A program made the position numbers and the translations under genes. Below the pieces are notes generated by a model. That model worked only from the letters and a program-made list of their open reading frames with translations. It did not search any database and was not told the origin of the DNA. A stretch of DNA of 64,000 bases, taken from contig CALYLO010000012.1 of assembly GCA_944800085.1 (NCBI GenBank), forward strand, positions 186,001-250,000. The letters run 5' to 3'. The stretch is from Paenibacillus melissococcoides. Lineage in GTDB: Bacteria; Bacillota; Bacilli; Paenibacillales; Paenibacillaceae. Below are positions 8,677 to 18,052 of the stretch, one piece after another; position 1 is the stretch's first letter, and each line of letters starts with the position of its first letter.

Positions 8677-10290
8677 ATGGTAAACGGGCTTACATCGCTG
8701 CCCTTATTGACACTGCTGACCTTCTCTCCGCTGTTGGGCGTGCTGATTTTGCTGTTCGTGCCGAAGGGCTGCGCGCGCGCGATTCGATTCATCGGCATCG
8801 CGGCGACCATCCTGCCGCTCATCTTGGCGCTCACGGTGTACGGCATCTATGATCTGGTCGATAAAGGAGCGTCTTTAACCGAGCAATACGCCTGGATCTC
8901 CCTTCCGCTGAATCTGGAGATCGCCAGCGGCATTCAATCCTGGTCGTTCAACATCGACTATCATTTGGCCATTGACGGGTTGTCGCTGCCGCTCGTCGTC
9001 ATGACGACGATTGTGGCCTCGATGGCGGCGATCGCTTCACTGGGCATCAAAAAAAGATGGAAAACGTATTACATCCTTTTCCTTCTGCTGGAGGTCGGGA
9101 TGATTGGCGTTTTCCTGGCGCGGGATCTGCTCCTGTTCTTCATGTTCTTCGAATGGACGCTGGTGCCGACGTTTTTCCTGATCGGCATATGGGGATTGAT
9201 GCGCCGGGAGAAGGCGGCGAACCGCTTCCTCGTCTATAACGGGCTCGGCTCGGCCTTGCTGCTCGTGGCCTTCGTCATGCTGACGGTAACCGCGGGCTTC
9301 ACGACCCATCCCGACTTCCCGGATGGCGGCCACTATATCTACACCAGCAATCTGAATGTCATTATGGACAATCTGGGAAGCGCCTCAGCTTACGTCAATC
9401 AGCCGGACTACAGCGTCTTTTATCTCACCGAGGGAATGAGGACGACGGTGTTCGTGCTGCTGCTGATCGCCTTCGGCATCAAGCTGCCGTTCTTCCCGTT
9501 CCATACGTGGATGCTGAAGGTGCATGCCGAAGCTCCGGCTCCGGTCGTCATGCTTCACTCGGGTATTTTGTTGAAAATGGGGGCTTACGGGCTCGTCCAA
9601 TTCGGAGCGGCGCTGCTTCCGCGAGAGACCGCCTCCTGGGCGACCGTGCTGGCCGTGCTCGGCGTAATCAATGTGCTGTACGGCGCGATCTTGGCTTTTC
9701 GGCAGCGGGAGCTGCGCCTGCTGCTGGCCTATTCCAGCATCAGCCATATGGGCTTCGTGCTGCTCGGCGTCGCGGCCATGAATGAGCTCGGCATACAGGG
9801 CGCAGTCGTTCAGATGGTGTCGCACGGCTTCATCTCGGCCTTGTTCTTCCTGCTCGTCGGCAGTCTTGGCAAGCGAACGGGCACGACGCGCATCGGCGAA
9901 CTGGGCGGACTGGCGAAGAGCATGCCGTTCTTGTGCGGAATTCTGCTCCTGGCCGGTCTGGCATCGCTCGGCCTGCCGGGGCTGTCCGGCTTCGTCGCGG
10001 AGCTGCTGACGCTGCTCGGGCTGTACGGCACCGCATCCTGGGCCGCGATACTCGGAGCGCTCGGGCTCATCTTCAGCGCCGTCTACGTGCTCCGCGGGGT
10101 GCTGGCCATCTCGTACGGGCCGATGGATGCCCGCTTCGAGGGGCTGAAGGATGCGCGGCTGGCGGAGGCGATTCCGATAATGGTGCTGACCGCATGCATT
10201 GTCCTTATCGGTCTGTTCCCGTCCTTCGTGACCGCCCCGATAGACAATAGCGTTGGGCAAATGATCGAACTATTCAAGGTGAGGGGGTAG
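8677..10290 (+). CDS. nuoM: NADH-quinone oxidoreductase subunit M
   Basis: NuoM (ND4) is the second antiporter-like pump of complex I. The 537-residue protein has about 14 hydrophobic segments, the FFEWTLVPTFFLIGIWG helix with its conserved glutamate, and the KLPFFPFHTWMLKVHAEAP loop. ATG directly follows the nuoL stop, with AAGGAGG in the last nuoL codons. Length and motifs are normal. Confidence 0.95.
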   Translation: MVNGLTSLPLLTLLTFSPLLGVLILLFVPKGCARAIRFIGIAATILPLILALTVYGIYDLVDKGASLTEQYAWISLPLNLEIASGIQSWSFNIDYHLAIDGLSLPLVVMTTIVASMAAIASLGIKKRWKTYYILFLLLEVGMIGVFLARDLLLFFMFFEWTLVPTFFLIGIWGLMRREKAANRFLVYNGLGSALLLVAFVMLTVTAGFTTHPDFPDGGHYIYTSNLNVIMDNLGSASAYVNQPDYSVFYLTEGMRTTVFVLLLIAFGIKLPFFPFHTWMLKVHAEAPAPVVMLHSGILLKMGAYGLVQFGAALLPRETASWATVLAVLGVINVLYGAILAFRQRELRLLLAYSSISHMGFVLLGVAAMNELGIQGAVVQMVSHGFISALFFLLVGSLGKRTGTTRIGELGGLAKSMPFLCGILLLAGLASLGLPGLSGFVAELLTLLGLYGTASWAAILGALGLIFSAVYVLRGVLAISYGPMDARFEGLKDARLAEAIPIMVLTACIVLIGLFPSFVTAPIDNSVGQMIELFKVRG

Positions 10291-10294
10291 GCTC

Positions 10295-11839
10295 ATGGAT
10301 ACGCCACATGTTCAATTGCTGCATTTGGCCGATCTCGCACTGCTGGCGCCTGAGCTTACGCTAGTCATTGCGGCCATTGTCATCTCGCTCATTGACCTGG
10401 CTCTTCCCCGCCGCATCCATCGCGACGTCATGGGCGTGCTCTCGCTGCTGGCCGTTGCCGTGTCGCTTGGGTTCGTCCTGCTTAAGCTTTATCAGCGGGC
10501 GAAGCTGACGGCCGAGACTGCGCAGGCGGTGCAACTGCTCGAACACAGCTATCGCATCGACGGCTTCGCCCTGATCGTGAAGGCCATCATTCTGATTGGC
10601 GTCGGCTTCGTCATCATGATGAGTCTCGGCAATCTGCGCAAGGAAGAGCTGCCGAATCGGGGAGAGTATTACTATTTGCTGCTTCCGGCCGCCATCGGAG
10701 GCATGATGATGGCTTCCTCCGGCGACCTGCTGACTCTTTATGTCGGCTTGGAGCTGCTCAGCATCACATCGTATATTTTAGTGGCGATGAAAAAGAACGA
10801 CAGCAAATCAACGGAGAGCGCGTTCAAGTATACGGTGCTCGGAAGCGTCGCTTCGGCCTTTATTTTATATGGAATGTCCTTTCTGTACGGAATCAGCGGA
10901 AGCACGGCCTTCAATGGAATCGCCCATGCCTTGGCTGATCGCACCGCCGGGTTCGAGCCGCTCATTTATGTCAGCTTCATCCTGATGATTGTCGGCTTCG
11001 GCTTCAAAATCGCGGCGGCTCCGTTCCACGCCTGGGCCCCGGATGTGTATCAGGGGGCGCCGACGCCGATATCCGCCTTTCTGGGCGTCGTGTCCAAGGG
11101 GGCAACGCTGGCTGTCGTGTTCCGCATATTCTATAGCATGTATCTCGGTCTGGGCCGGGATATGGCCATCTATTCAGACCTGTCGACGATCTTGCTGTCC
11201 ATCGCAGCCTTGTCCATGATTGTCGGTACGACGATGGCGCTTCGCCAGGCCAACGTGAAGCGGCTGCTTGCCTTGTCCGGAATCGCGAACGCGGGCTACC
11301 TGCTGGTTCCGATCAGTCTGAATTTGTTCGGCCAGCATCTGCACGCGTCGAACTTCGCGGAATTCATTTATTATCTTATCGCTTATCTGTTCATGACCTT
11401 CGGGGGTTTTGCCGTTCATATGGTTGTCGAACGGTCCTCCGGCCACGATCAACTAAGCGGCTATGCGGGCCTTTACTATCGTTCGCCATGGCTGGCCGTC
11501 GCGATGACGGTGATGGTCTTGTCGCTGGCCGGCATTCCGGTTACCGCGGGCTTCTTCGGGAAGCTGTTCATTATTCTCGGAGCGATTGCATCGCGCACGC
11601 TCTGGATCGCCATCGTCATGATGGTCACGAGCGTTGTCTCCTTCTACTTCTACTTCGGCTTTATTCGCCAGATGTATATGCGCGGGGATAATGAGGAGGC
11701 AGTGCGCATACCATGGACGCAAGGTCTCGTCATCGTGGTCTGCGTGCTCGCGATTGTCGGGCTTGGGGCATTCCCGAATCCGGTCATCCATGCGCTGAGC
11801 CGGGTATTCTCCATCGGGGCCGATTTGCTGGTGAGATAA
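10295..11839 (+). CDS. nuoN: NADH-quinone oxidoreductase subunit N
   Basis: NuoN (ND2) is the third antiporter-like subunit, here 514 residues. The family motifs LLTLYVGLELLSITSYIL and AAPFHAWAPDVYQGAPTPI are clear. It follows nuoM by four bases with GAGGGGG as ribosome binding site. It is the last gene of the operon; a strong intrinsic terminator follows its stop. Confidence 0.95.
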   Translation: MDTPHVQLLHLADLALLAPELTLVIAAIVISLIDLALPRRIHRDVMGVLSLLAVAVSLGFVLLKLYQRAKLTAETAQAVQLLEHSYRIDGFALIVKAIILIGVGFVIMMSLGNLRKEELPNRGEYYYLLLPAAIGGMMMASSGDLLTLYVGLELLSITSYILVAMKKNDSKSTESAFKYTVLGSVASAFILYGMSFLYGISGSTAFNGIAHALADRTAGFEPLIYVSFILMIVGFGFKIAAAPFHAWAPDVYQGAPTPISAFLGVVSKGATLAVVFRIFYSMYLGLGRDMAIYSDLSTILLSIAALSMIVGTTMALRQANVKRLLALSGIANAGYLLVPISLNLFGQHLHASNFAEFIYYLIAYLFMTFGGFAVHMVVERSSGHDQLSGYAGLYYRSPWLAVAMTVMVLSLAGIPVTAGFFGKLFIILGAIASRTLWIAIVMMVTSVVSFYFYFGFIRQMYMRGDNEEAVRIPWTQGLVIVVCVLAIVGLGAFPNPVIHALSRVFSIGADLLVR

Positions 11840-11859
11840 AAAAATGAGTCATTAGGGCT

Positions 11860-11893
11860 CCTGAACCTGGGCACCAGGTTCAGGGGCTTTTTT
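11860..11893 (+). terminator. Intrinsic terminator of the nuo operon
   Basis: CCTGAACCTGG (11860-11870) pairs perfectly with CCAGGTTCAGG (11874-11884) around a three-base loop, followed by GGC and six T. It lies 20 bases after the nuoN stop. Confidence 0.93.
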
Positions 11894-11984
11894 GGGTGTT
11901 TTGGGTATTATAGAATTTTTTTTTGGAGCATCATCGCCTTCTGAGGGTATCGTCGCGTTCTGAGGGCATCGGTTCCTCCTCGGG

Positions 11985-12215
11985 CTTGAACGTGTGGAGG
12001 GAATTGCTGCTATTTTACAGGAATTTCGTTTCAATGAGTCCGCATCCCGAGGAAATGCTGCAAATCTACATCATTTTAGGCCCTTGTGCTCCAAGCCGGA
12101 GCGAAACGGGTGAAATTGCTGCTGTTTTGCAGGATTCCCTTTTTGCTGAAGTCGTGCCTATCGAATTGCTGTATTTAGGCAGGATTTTGCTTACCGAATC
12201 GACGTGTCTGAAGAA
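11985..12215 (+). repeat. Degenerate interspersed repeat, copy A
   Basis: Several related units recur here, each opening with a version of GAAATTGCTG followed by a CAGGA or TACAT segment; unit starts are near 12003, 12051, 12111 and 12168. The unit at 12051 (GAAATGCTGCAAATCTACAT) closely matches one in copy B on the other strand near 17980, and the next unit follows 60 bases later in copy A and 61 in copy B. An open frame of 123 codons spans this copy, but it has no homologue I recognise and no clear ribosome binding site, so I read it as non-genic repeat DNA. Confidence 0.55.
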
Positions 12216-12749
12216 ATCGTGCAGTCTTCAGGCCGCGGGCCCCCCTTTTTTTACGAAGGGGTGGGGATTGTCCAATTTCCTAAGCAAAACTTGACACTCC
12301 GAGCGTTTTAAATCCATTTCTTTCTATTGAGAGACAAGTCCTAATGAAGTTTCGAAAAATCCCTTGGGCTTTCTTATTTTAGGTAGGGGGGCCGGGGAAG
12401 GCAGAACAGGTTAAGTAAGGGCTAGTGGGTCCGTGCAACGAAGCAGGCTGATCCGGCATGAAGCAAGTTAGTCCACGCATGAAATTGCCGTACAGGCGAA
12501 GTTTTTTTATTTTTATCCGGGAGGCGGGGAACGGGGGGGGAGTTTTCCACCCAAAAACAATGGTGAAGAGGCGGGCTTTGCGAGCCCGTTGATGCGGGAA
12601 TTTGTCGATAATAGGTCCAGGGAACTATATTGGCTCTAAATAAAGGATTGTCCCTTCTATGTGACGAATCTTATATATCTTACGACGCCTTGTGCAGTCA
12701 TTCGGCATCCCTTACAATAGCAATGGGCTCCATGGCGAATGGCATGACG
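12216..12749. other. Gene-free stretch
   Basis: I see no gene here. One further degenerate repeat unit (ATGAAATTGCCGTACAGGCG) lies near 12480, followed by T- and G-rich tracts (12505-12545). The rest shows nothing I can assign. It separates the nuo terminator from the promoter of the subtilase gene. Confidence 0.5.
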
Positions 12750-12766
12750 GACAGGAATGTCCTGTC
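12750..12766. promoter_or_regulatory. Palindrome, possible operator upstream of the subtilase gene
   Basis: GACAGGA, ATG, TCCTGTC forms a perfect seven-base inverted repeat with a three-base centre. It ends 19 bases before the -35 box of the promoter at 12786, a plausible position for a regulator. No protein can be named. Confidence 0.35.
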
Positions 12767-12785
12767 AACAAGCAAGGTTTACCGA

Positions 12786-12814
12786 TTGACAGCAGGGTGA
12801 CGGTCTGGTTTAAT
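12786..12814 (+). promoter_or_regulatory. Sigma-A promoter of the SLH subtilase gene
   Basis: TTGACA (12786-12791), a 17-base spacer and TTTAAT (12809-12814) match the housekeeping consensus in 11 of 12 positions. Transcription would begin near 12821, giving a leader of about 47 bases to ATG 12868. Confidence 0.7.
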
Positions 12815-12867
12815 CATCCTCTGAATGATGCGCGATGCCCGTGCATAACCTGAATGATTGGAATGGG

Positions 12868-15741
12868 ATGAAAGCTATGAAGACACGATGGCGAACAGCC
12901 GTCGGATCGATGTTGGTTGCAGCCCTAGCCTTGCTTGTCCTGGTGAACTCCTTGACTCCGCTGCAGACTGAGATTCGTCATCTGCGGCCGGTCGACTGGG
13001 CGGGGAAGGACGGCAATCTTCTCTCCTTAAGCGAGATGCGGCGGGAAAGCGCCGCGAAGGAAGAGGCAGCCGGCACCTGGATTCTAAAATGGAAAAATGG
13101 ACATCACGATGAACGGCTGCTGGCGAACAGCGAAATCGTAAGCGAGCAGCAGGCGGTGAATATCTCGATCGTCAAGCCGCAGCAGGCGGACGCCGCCGGG
13201 GAATGGCTGGAGACGCTGAGAGAGTCGGATCATGTTGAATATGTTCAACCGAATCAGTCTGTCCGGACGCTGAACGCGAGCGTCAAGCCCAATGATCCGC
13301 TTTATTCCCAGCAGAGCTATTTGCGGCAGATCGGTGCGGATAAGGCCTGGGCGCAGGTCAAGGGCAACTCGAACCTTACGATCGCGCTGGTGGATACCGG
13401 AGTGGATCTGAACCACCCTGATCTGAAGCCGAACCTCGTCAAAGGCACGAACCTGCTGGAAGCGGGTCTGCCTCAGGACGATAACGGCCACGGCACCAGC
13501 GTGGCGGGCGTGCTGGCCTCCGTCGGCAATAACGGCAAGGGCACCGCGGGGGTGCTGTGGAACGCGAAGATTATGCCCATCAAGGCATTGGATGCGCAAG
13601 GCTACGGGGACGAAGACAAGTTGGGCGCAGGCATATTGTACGCGGTCGATCACGGAGCCAAAATTGTTGTCATGTCAGTAGGACTGTATCGTTATTCGAA
13701 ATATATGGAAGATATCGTAAATTACGCCGAGAAAAAGGGCGTGCTGCTCGTCGCGGCCACGGGCAATGACGGCATGCGCTACCAGGAAAAGGTCGAGGTC
13801 AAATATCCGGCAGCTTATCCGACTGTGCTGGCTGTCGGGGGAAGCACGCCCGATCTGCTGGTAGAGCCGCGTTCGAACACGGGGCCGGAGGTCGATCTGG
13901 TTGCTCCGTGGCATGTCTATACGACAGCGCTCGGCGGCGGCTACAAGGCGGAAGAAGGAACCTCGATGTCTGCGCCGCAAGCGGCCGGGGCGGCCGCCCT
14001 GCTGTGGAGCAAATATCCCGGGCTGAAGCCACACCAGATTCGGGAGCATCTCCGCCGCACCGCGCAGAATATCAAATCGCTAGGCTGGGATCGGGAGAGC
14101 GGGTACGGGCTGCTGCGCGTCGACGAGGCGCTTCGGATTTCTTACGATGAGCAAGCATTCGGCACGAATACGACTCGTGGCACCGCGCGCGTGTTCCCTA
14201 TCGACACATCGCTTAGCGGCGTATTCGCCCCGAATAAGCGGACCCAATGGTTCGCGGTCGATGCCCCTTACGAAGGCACCCTCCAGCTCTCGCTGGAACG
14301 GATCCAAGGGAAGGGAACCGTTCAGGCGGCACATTATGTTGGGAAGCAGAGCACAGGCAAGACGTACAGCGACGCAGGCGGCAAGAAGACCCTGATTCCG
14401 GTGAAGCAGGGCCTGAATATGATCCGTCTCCAGCATCAAGGATATGAGGGGAAGGAGACGCTGTCCTATAAGCTGTCGTCCCGGTTTTTCATCTACGAGG
14501 ATCCGTTCGAATCCAATGACCTGCAGTACCAGGCCTACACGATTCCGGCGCGGACGCAGGATATTGTCGGCACGTTCGGACATACGGGCGATGTCGACTG
14601 GTATATGATTCAACTGCCGCGCAAAGGCACGCTGCGCCTCAAGGTCAGCGTGGATACGGTGCGGATCGATCCGGCGCTGGAGGTGCGCGGCTCGCATATT
14701 CGCACGCAATGGATCGACGAAGAGAAGGAGGGGCGGTCTGAATCGGCCGTGCTGACCGATCTTCCCGCGGGGAAATATTACATTCAAGTGCAGAATGTCG
14801 TCACGGCGAATCCGGAACCGGTCGCGGGCGAGTATAAGCTGCATGTCGAATATATTACGCAATACACCGATCCGAATGAACCGAACGACAAGATGTATGA
14901 AGCGGTCACGATGAGCGAAGGCGCCGAATATGTCGGCGTGTTCGACAAAGACAGCGATGTGGACTGGTTCCAATTCACGGTCAGGAATCCGGTCTATGGC
15001 ACGGTGACCTTGAAGAATCTCCCGTCGGACCGGAACGTCGGCATGACGGTGATGACGAAGGAGCAGAAGAAGCTCGCCGGCGCGCAGAGCGGCGCCAAGC
15101 TCGAGCAGATAGCGGCGGGCGCTGCGCTGGAGCCGGGAACGTATTATGTCCGCCTGACGACGGACAAGAAGTTCGATACGAAATATTACCGGTTGTCCTT
15201 CAACACCGAGCCGTTGGTTGAAGGCTTCCGCGATATCGGCGGCCACTGGGCTCAGGAGGCCATTGTGAAGGCCGTCCGATCCAAGTGGATCAAGGGCTAT
15301 GATGAGGCGCTGTTCCGGCCGAACCGGCAGATTACCCGGGCCGAAGCGGCAACCGTATTGACCAAAGCCTTCGAGCTGGGCGGAAGCATTCAGGGAGCTC
15401 CAACCTTCACGGACGTTCCGGCGAAGCATTGGGCTTACGCCGATGTCTCCCGGGTCGCGAAGGCGGGTATCACCGGCGGCATCGGCAACCGTCGCTTCGG
15501 TCCGGCTCTGCCGGTCAAGCGGGCGGAGATGGCCGTCATGATGGGAAAGGCGCTCGGTATTCAGCCGGAGCGCCCGTCGGAGGCTCCGTTCCGAGACGTG
15601 CCCGTGAACCATTGGGCCGCCCCGATGCTGTCCGCTATGAAGGAGGAGGGCCTCATCCAGGGGATGGACGAGGATCTCTTCGCCCCGGATCGGCAGGCGA
15701 CCCGGGCGGAATTCGTGTCGATGCTCGCCGGGCTGCGGTAA
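12868..15741 (+). CDS. Secreted S8 subtilisin-like serine protease with three C-terminal SLH domains
   Basis: The protein of about 957 residues has a basic, hydrophobic signal segment at its N-terminus and a propeptide-like region. The subtilase domain has catalytic Asp176 (VALVDTGVD), His208 (DNGHGTSVAG) and Ser366 (EEGTSMSAPQAAG). Two PPC-like modules follow (DPFESND...GDVDWYMIQL and DPNEPND...SDVDWFQFTV). Three SLH repeats close the protein (FRDIGGHWAQEAI, FTDVPAKHWAYADV, FRDVPVNHWAAPML), predicting attachment to pyruvylated wall polymer, the product of the csaB pathway also in this window. Three starts are possible: ATG 12835, 12868 and 12877; I chose 12868 because GGAATGGG precedes it and the signal peptide is preserved. 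All catalytic residues are present. Substrate unknown. Confidence 0.9.
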   Translation: MKAMKTRWRTAVGSMLVAALALLVLVNSLTPLQTEIRHLRPVDWAGKDGNLLSLSEMRRESAAKEEAAGTWILKWKNGHHDERLLANSEIVSEQQAVNISIVKPQQADAAGEWLETLRESDHVEYVQPNQSVRTLNASVKPNDPLYSQQSYLRQIGADKAWAQVKGNSNLTIALVDTGVDLNHPDLKPNLVKGTNLLEAGLPQDDNGHGTSVAGVLASVGNNGKGTAGVLWNAKIMPIKALDAQGYGDEDKLGAGILYAVDHGAKIVVMSVGLYRYSKYMEDIVNYAEKKGVLLVAATGNDGMRYQEKVEVKYPAAYPTVLAVGGSTPDLLVEPRSNTGPEVDLVAPWHVYTTALGGGYKAEEGTSMSAPQAAGAAALLWSKYPGLKPHQIREHLRRTAQNIKSLGWDRESGYGLLRVDEALRISYDEQAFGTNTTRGTARVFPIDTSLSGVFAPNKRTQWFAVDAPYEGTLQLSLERIQGKGTVQAAHYVGKQSTGKTYSDAGGKKTLIPVKQGLNMIRLQHQGYEGKETLSYKLSSRFFIYEDPFESNDLQYQAYTIPARTQDIVGTFGHTGDVDWYMIQLPRKGTLRLKVSVDTVRIDPALEVRGSHIRTQWIDEEKEGRSESAVLTDLPAGKYYIQVQNVVTANPEPVAGEYKLHVEYITQYTDPNEPNDKMYEAVTMSEGAEYVGVFDKDSDVDWFQFTVRNPVYGTVTLKNLPSDRNVGMTVMTKEQKKLAGAQSGAKLEQIAAGAALEPGTYYVRLTTDKKFDTKYYRLSFNTEPLVEGFRDIGGHWAQEAIVKAVRSKWIKGYDEALFRPNRQITRAEAATVLTKAFELGGSIQGAPTFTDVPAKHWAYADVSRVAKAGITGGIGNRRFGPALPVKRAEMAVMMGKALGIQPERPSEAPFRDVPVNHWAAPMLSAMKEEGLIQGMDEDLFAPDRQATRAEFVSMLAGLR

Positions 15742-15782
15742 GCAGGACGTTTTGAACAACCTCTATAGAAGGAGGGTGGGTT

Positions 15783-16043
15783 ATGGACAATTCATGGTCG
15801 AACCTATCGGCAGCCGTAGGTTGGGGCGGAGTGGTGAACATGCTCGTCACGCTGCTGTGCATCGGCGTTGCCTGGTGGTCGCTGCAGCATGTCAAGCTCG
15901 ATCTGTTCATCTGCCATCCGCAGAGCCCGCAGGGCAAAATGCTGCACTTGCTCCTGGCGATTATCGTCGGGCGCGCAGTGGCCGGGTTCTTCATCGATTA
16001 TTGGGGCTGGACACAGTCCGTGCGTTATTTGTTTGGAGCGTAG
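15783..16043 (+). CDS. DUF1146 family small membrane protein (YwzB-like)
   Basis: This 86-residue protein has two hydrophobic segments and the DUF1146 pattern VKLDLFICHPQSPQGKMLHLLLA. AAGGAGG stands 11 bases before ATG 15783. In B. subtilis the homologue ywzB also lies just upstream of murAA, so the order is conserved. Function unknown. Confidence 0.85.
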   Translation: MDNSWSNLSAAVGWGGVVNMLVTLLCIGVAWWSLQHVKLDLFICHPQSPQGKMLHLLLAIIVGRAVAGFFIDYWGWTQSVRYLFGA

Positions 16044-16231
16044 CGATTGTGGTTAAGAGGAAATGAAAAACATTCACCGCAGGCCGGCAGCCGTCGCCGC
16101 CGCCCTGCCGATTGGCAGAGTACGGGGGGACGGCCGGCGGTTTCGGTGCTTGTCGAATAACATCGAATAAAGATGTCAACAATGGGAGTAGCCCCAAGTA
16201 AATTGTGGAAGGGTATGTCGAAAAATATCGC

Positions 16232-16260
16232 TTGTCGCCCTCGTTAGGCGGTGGTATGAT
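16232..16260 (+). promoter_or_regulatory. Sigma-A promoter of murA
   Basis: TTGTCG (16232-16237), 17-base spacer, TATGAT (16255-16260). It lies 78 bases upstream of the murA start, in the only sizeable gap between the DUF1146 gene and murA. Confidence 0.6.
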
Positions 16261-16337
16261 GAGGGTTGGGCAAGAGAGAGACCTACCATCTTGTACAGTG
16301 ATGTGAGGATGGGGCGAAAAAAGGCGCGGAGGGAAAC

Positions 16338-17669
16338 ATGATGAGCAAATTTATCGTCCGCGGAGGCAAACGATTGACGGGAACCGTCCGCGTAAGCGGT
16401 GCAAAGAATTCGGTGCTGCCGATCATCGCTGCTTCGTTATTGGGAGAGCATGGCGTAAGTGTAATATGTGACGCGCCTCCACTCGACGATGTCAAGACGA
16501 TACACCATGTGTTGGAGAAGCTGGGAGCCAACCTTACATATTCCAATGAAACCATTCGCGTAAACGCAGAGCATCTTCACTCGTATGAAGCTCCGTATGA
16601 GCTGGTGCGCAAAATGCGGGCATCGTTCCTCGTGATGGGCCCATTGCTGGCCCGCCCGGGTCAGGCACGGATCTCCTTGCCTGGTGGCTGTGCGATTGGA
16701 ACGCGGCCTATCGATCAGCATCTGAAGGGCTTCGAAGCGATGGGTGCGCAGATTGGATTGGGTCAGGGCTATATTGAAGCGAAAGTGAACGGCCGGCTGA
16801 AGGGCGCCAAGATCTATTTGGACGTGGCGAGTGTCGGCGCGACTGAAAATATAATGATGGCGGCAACGCTAGCCGAAGGCACGACGACGATTGAAAATGC
16901 GGCCCGCGAGCCGGAAATCGTCGATCTGGCCAACTATTTGAACAAGATGGGCGCCAAAGTGCGGGGCGCGGGCACCGGAGTCATTCGCATCGAAGGTGTA
17001 GAGCAGTTGCACGGGGCCGAGCATACGGTCATCCCGGATCGAATCGAGGCCGGCACCTATATGGTGGCCGCGGCGATGACCGGCGGGGATGTCTACGTTG
17101 AGGGAGCCATTGCGGACCATCTCGGTCCAGTCATTGCGAAGATGGAAGAGATGGGCGTACAGATCGAACCGGACGAGAATGGAATCCGGGTTCGGGCCGA
17201 TCGGCCGCTCAAGGCCGTAGACGTGAAGACGCTGCCTTATCCGGGCTTCCCTACGGATATGCAATCGCAGATGATGGCGCTTCTGCTCGTGGCGGAAGGC
17301 ACCTCCGTCGTCACGGAGACGGTATTTGAGAACCGCTTTATGCATGTCGATGAGTTCAATCTGATGTCGGCCAATATTAAGGTTGATGGACGCACCGCCG
17401 TCGTCACGGGAGGCGCCAAGCTTGTCGGGGCGAAGGTGTGCGCGACGGACCTGCGCGCAGGCGCGGCCTTAATCTGTGCCGGACTGGTGGCGGAAGGAAC
17501 GACCGAGGTGAGCGGTGTTCAACATATCGACCGCGGCTATGTCAATATCACGGAGAAGCTGTCCTCGCTCGGAGCCGATATCTATCGCGTCTCGATCGAC
17601 GAGCAGGCGCAGGAAGCGAAGGAAGAACAGGATATTCCGTTGTTCAGCGCGCAGCCGACCTGGGCGTAG
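16338..17669 (+). CDS. murA: UDP-N-acetylglucosamine 1-carboxyvinyltransferase
   Basis: MurA transfers enolpyruvate from PEP to UDP-GlcNAc, the first committed step of peptidoglycan synthesis, in the cytoplasm. The 443 residues start FIVRGGKRLTGTVRVSGAKNS, given here as FIVRGGKRL and GTVRVSGAKNSVLP. The active-site cysteine that fosfomycin alkylates is at position 118 in LPGGCAIGTRP. ATG 16338 (or the adjacent ATG 16341) follows GGAGGG. Position between the DUF1146 gene and spoIID matches the MurAA-type copy of Bacillales. Confidence 0.96.
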   Translation: MMSKFIVRGGKRLTGTVRVSGAKNSVLPIIAASLLGEHGVSVICDAPPLDDVKTIHHVLEKLGANLTYSNETIRVNAEHLHSYEAPYELVRKMRASFLVMGPLLARPGQARISLPGGCAIGTRPIDQHLKGFEAMGAQIGLGQGYIEAKVNGRLKGAKIYLDVASVGATENIMMAATLAEGTTTIENAAREPEIVDLANYLNKMGAKVRGAGTGVIRIEGVEQLHGAEHTVIPDRIEAGTYMVAAAMTGGDVYVEGAIADHLGPVIAKMEEMGVQIEPDENGIRVRADRPLKAVDVKTLPYPGFPTDMQSQMMALLLVAEGTSVVTETVFENRFMHVDEFNLMSANIKVDGRTAVVTGGAKLVGAKVCATDLRAGAALICAGLVAEGTTEVSGVQHIDRGYVNITEKLSSLGADIYRVSIDEQAQEAKEEQDIPLFSAQPTWA

Positions 17670-17775
17670 ATTTCGCTTCGCTCTCTTGGCGGTGACGGTT
17701 TGAATAAATGGATACGGTCTGGATTCGTCCGTTCGAAGATCCGGATGCGGCGGATCCAGTTTTTATGAAGCAAGA

Positions 17776-17827
17776 GGGGGCTGTCCCATCCGTAGGTTTT
17801 TAGCTATGGTGAGACAGCTCCCTTTTT
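17776..17827 (+). terminator. Intrinsic terminator after murA
   Basis: GGGGGCTGTC pairs with GACAGCTCCC (one G-T pair) and CCAT with ATGG inside, followed by six T. It lies about 110 bases after the murA stop. Confidence 0.8.
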
Positions 17828-18036
17828 TCTACAGCTCGACTTGCCGATAAAACCGCGAAAATGCAGTTTTTCCAGGTGACGTTTACTCTGGTACCGTAAT
17901 TCCTGCAGAACGGCATGAATTTCAGCCACGTCAATGGATTGAAAGCACAAATCGGCGAAAAGGATGTACATTTGCAGGAATTTCATCTGATAGCGGATGG
18001 TAGCGTGTGAATTCCTGTAAAACGCAGGATTCGCTG
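17820..18036 (-). repeat. Degenerate interspersed repeat, copy B
   Basis: Read on the reverse strand this stretch contains the same units as copy A at 11985-12215. GAAATTCCTGCAAATGTACA (near 17980) matches GAAATGCTGCAAATCTACAT, and a GAAATTCATGCCGTTCTGCA unit lies 61 bases further along. Translated, both copies give a related LQxYI and EIxAVLQ pattern, but neither has a proper start signal or a partner gene. I read it as a diverged repeat family placed after operon ends. Confidence 0.5.
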
Positions 18037-18052
18037 CCTCCTCCTGTTCCCC

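Noticed and set aside
11923..12294. Open frame of 123 codons after the nuo terminator
   Set aside because: No ribosome binding site, no homologue recognised, and it is built of degenerate repeat units; treated as repeat DNA.
16076..16145. GC-rich inverted repeat between the DUF1146 gene and murA
   Set aside because: Pairing is imperfect and no T tract follows; not convincing as a terminator.
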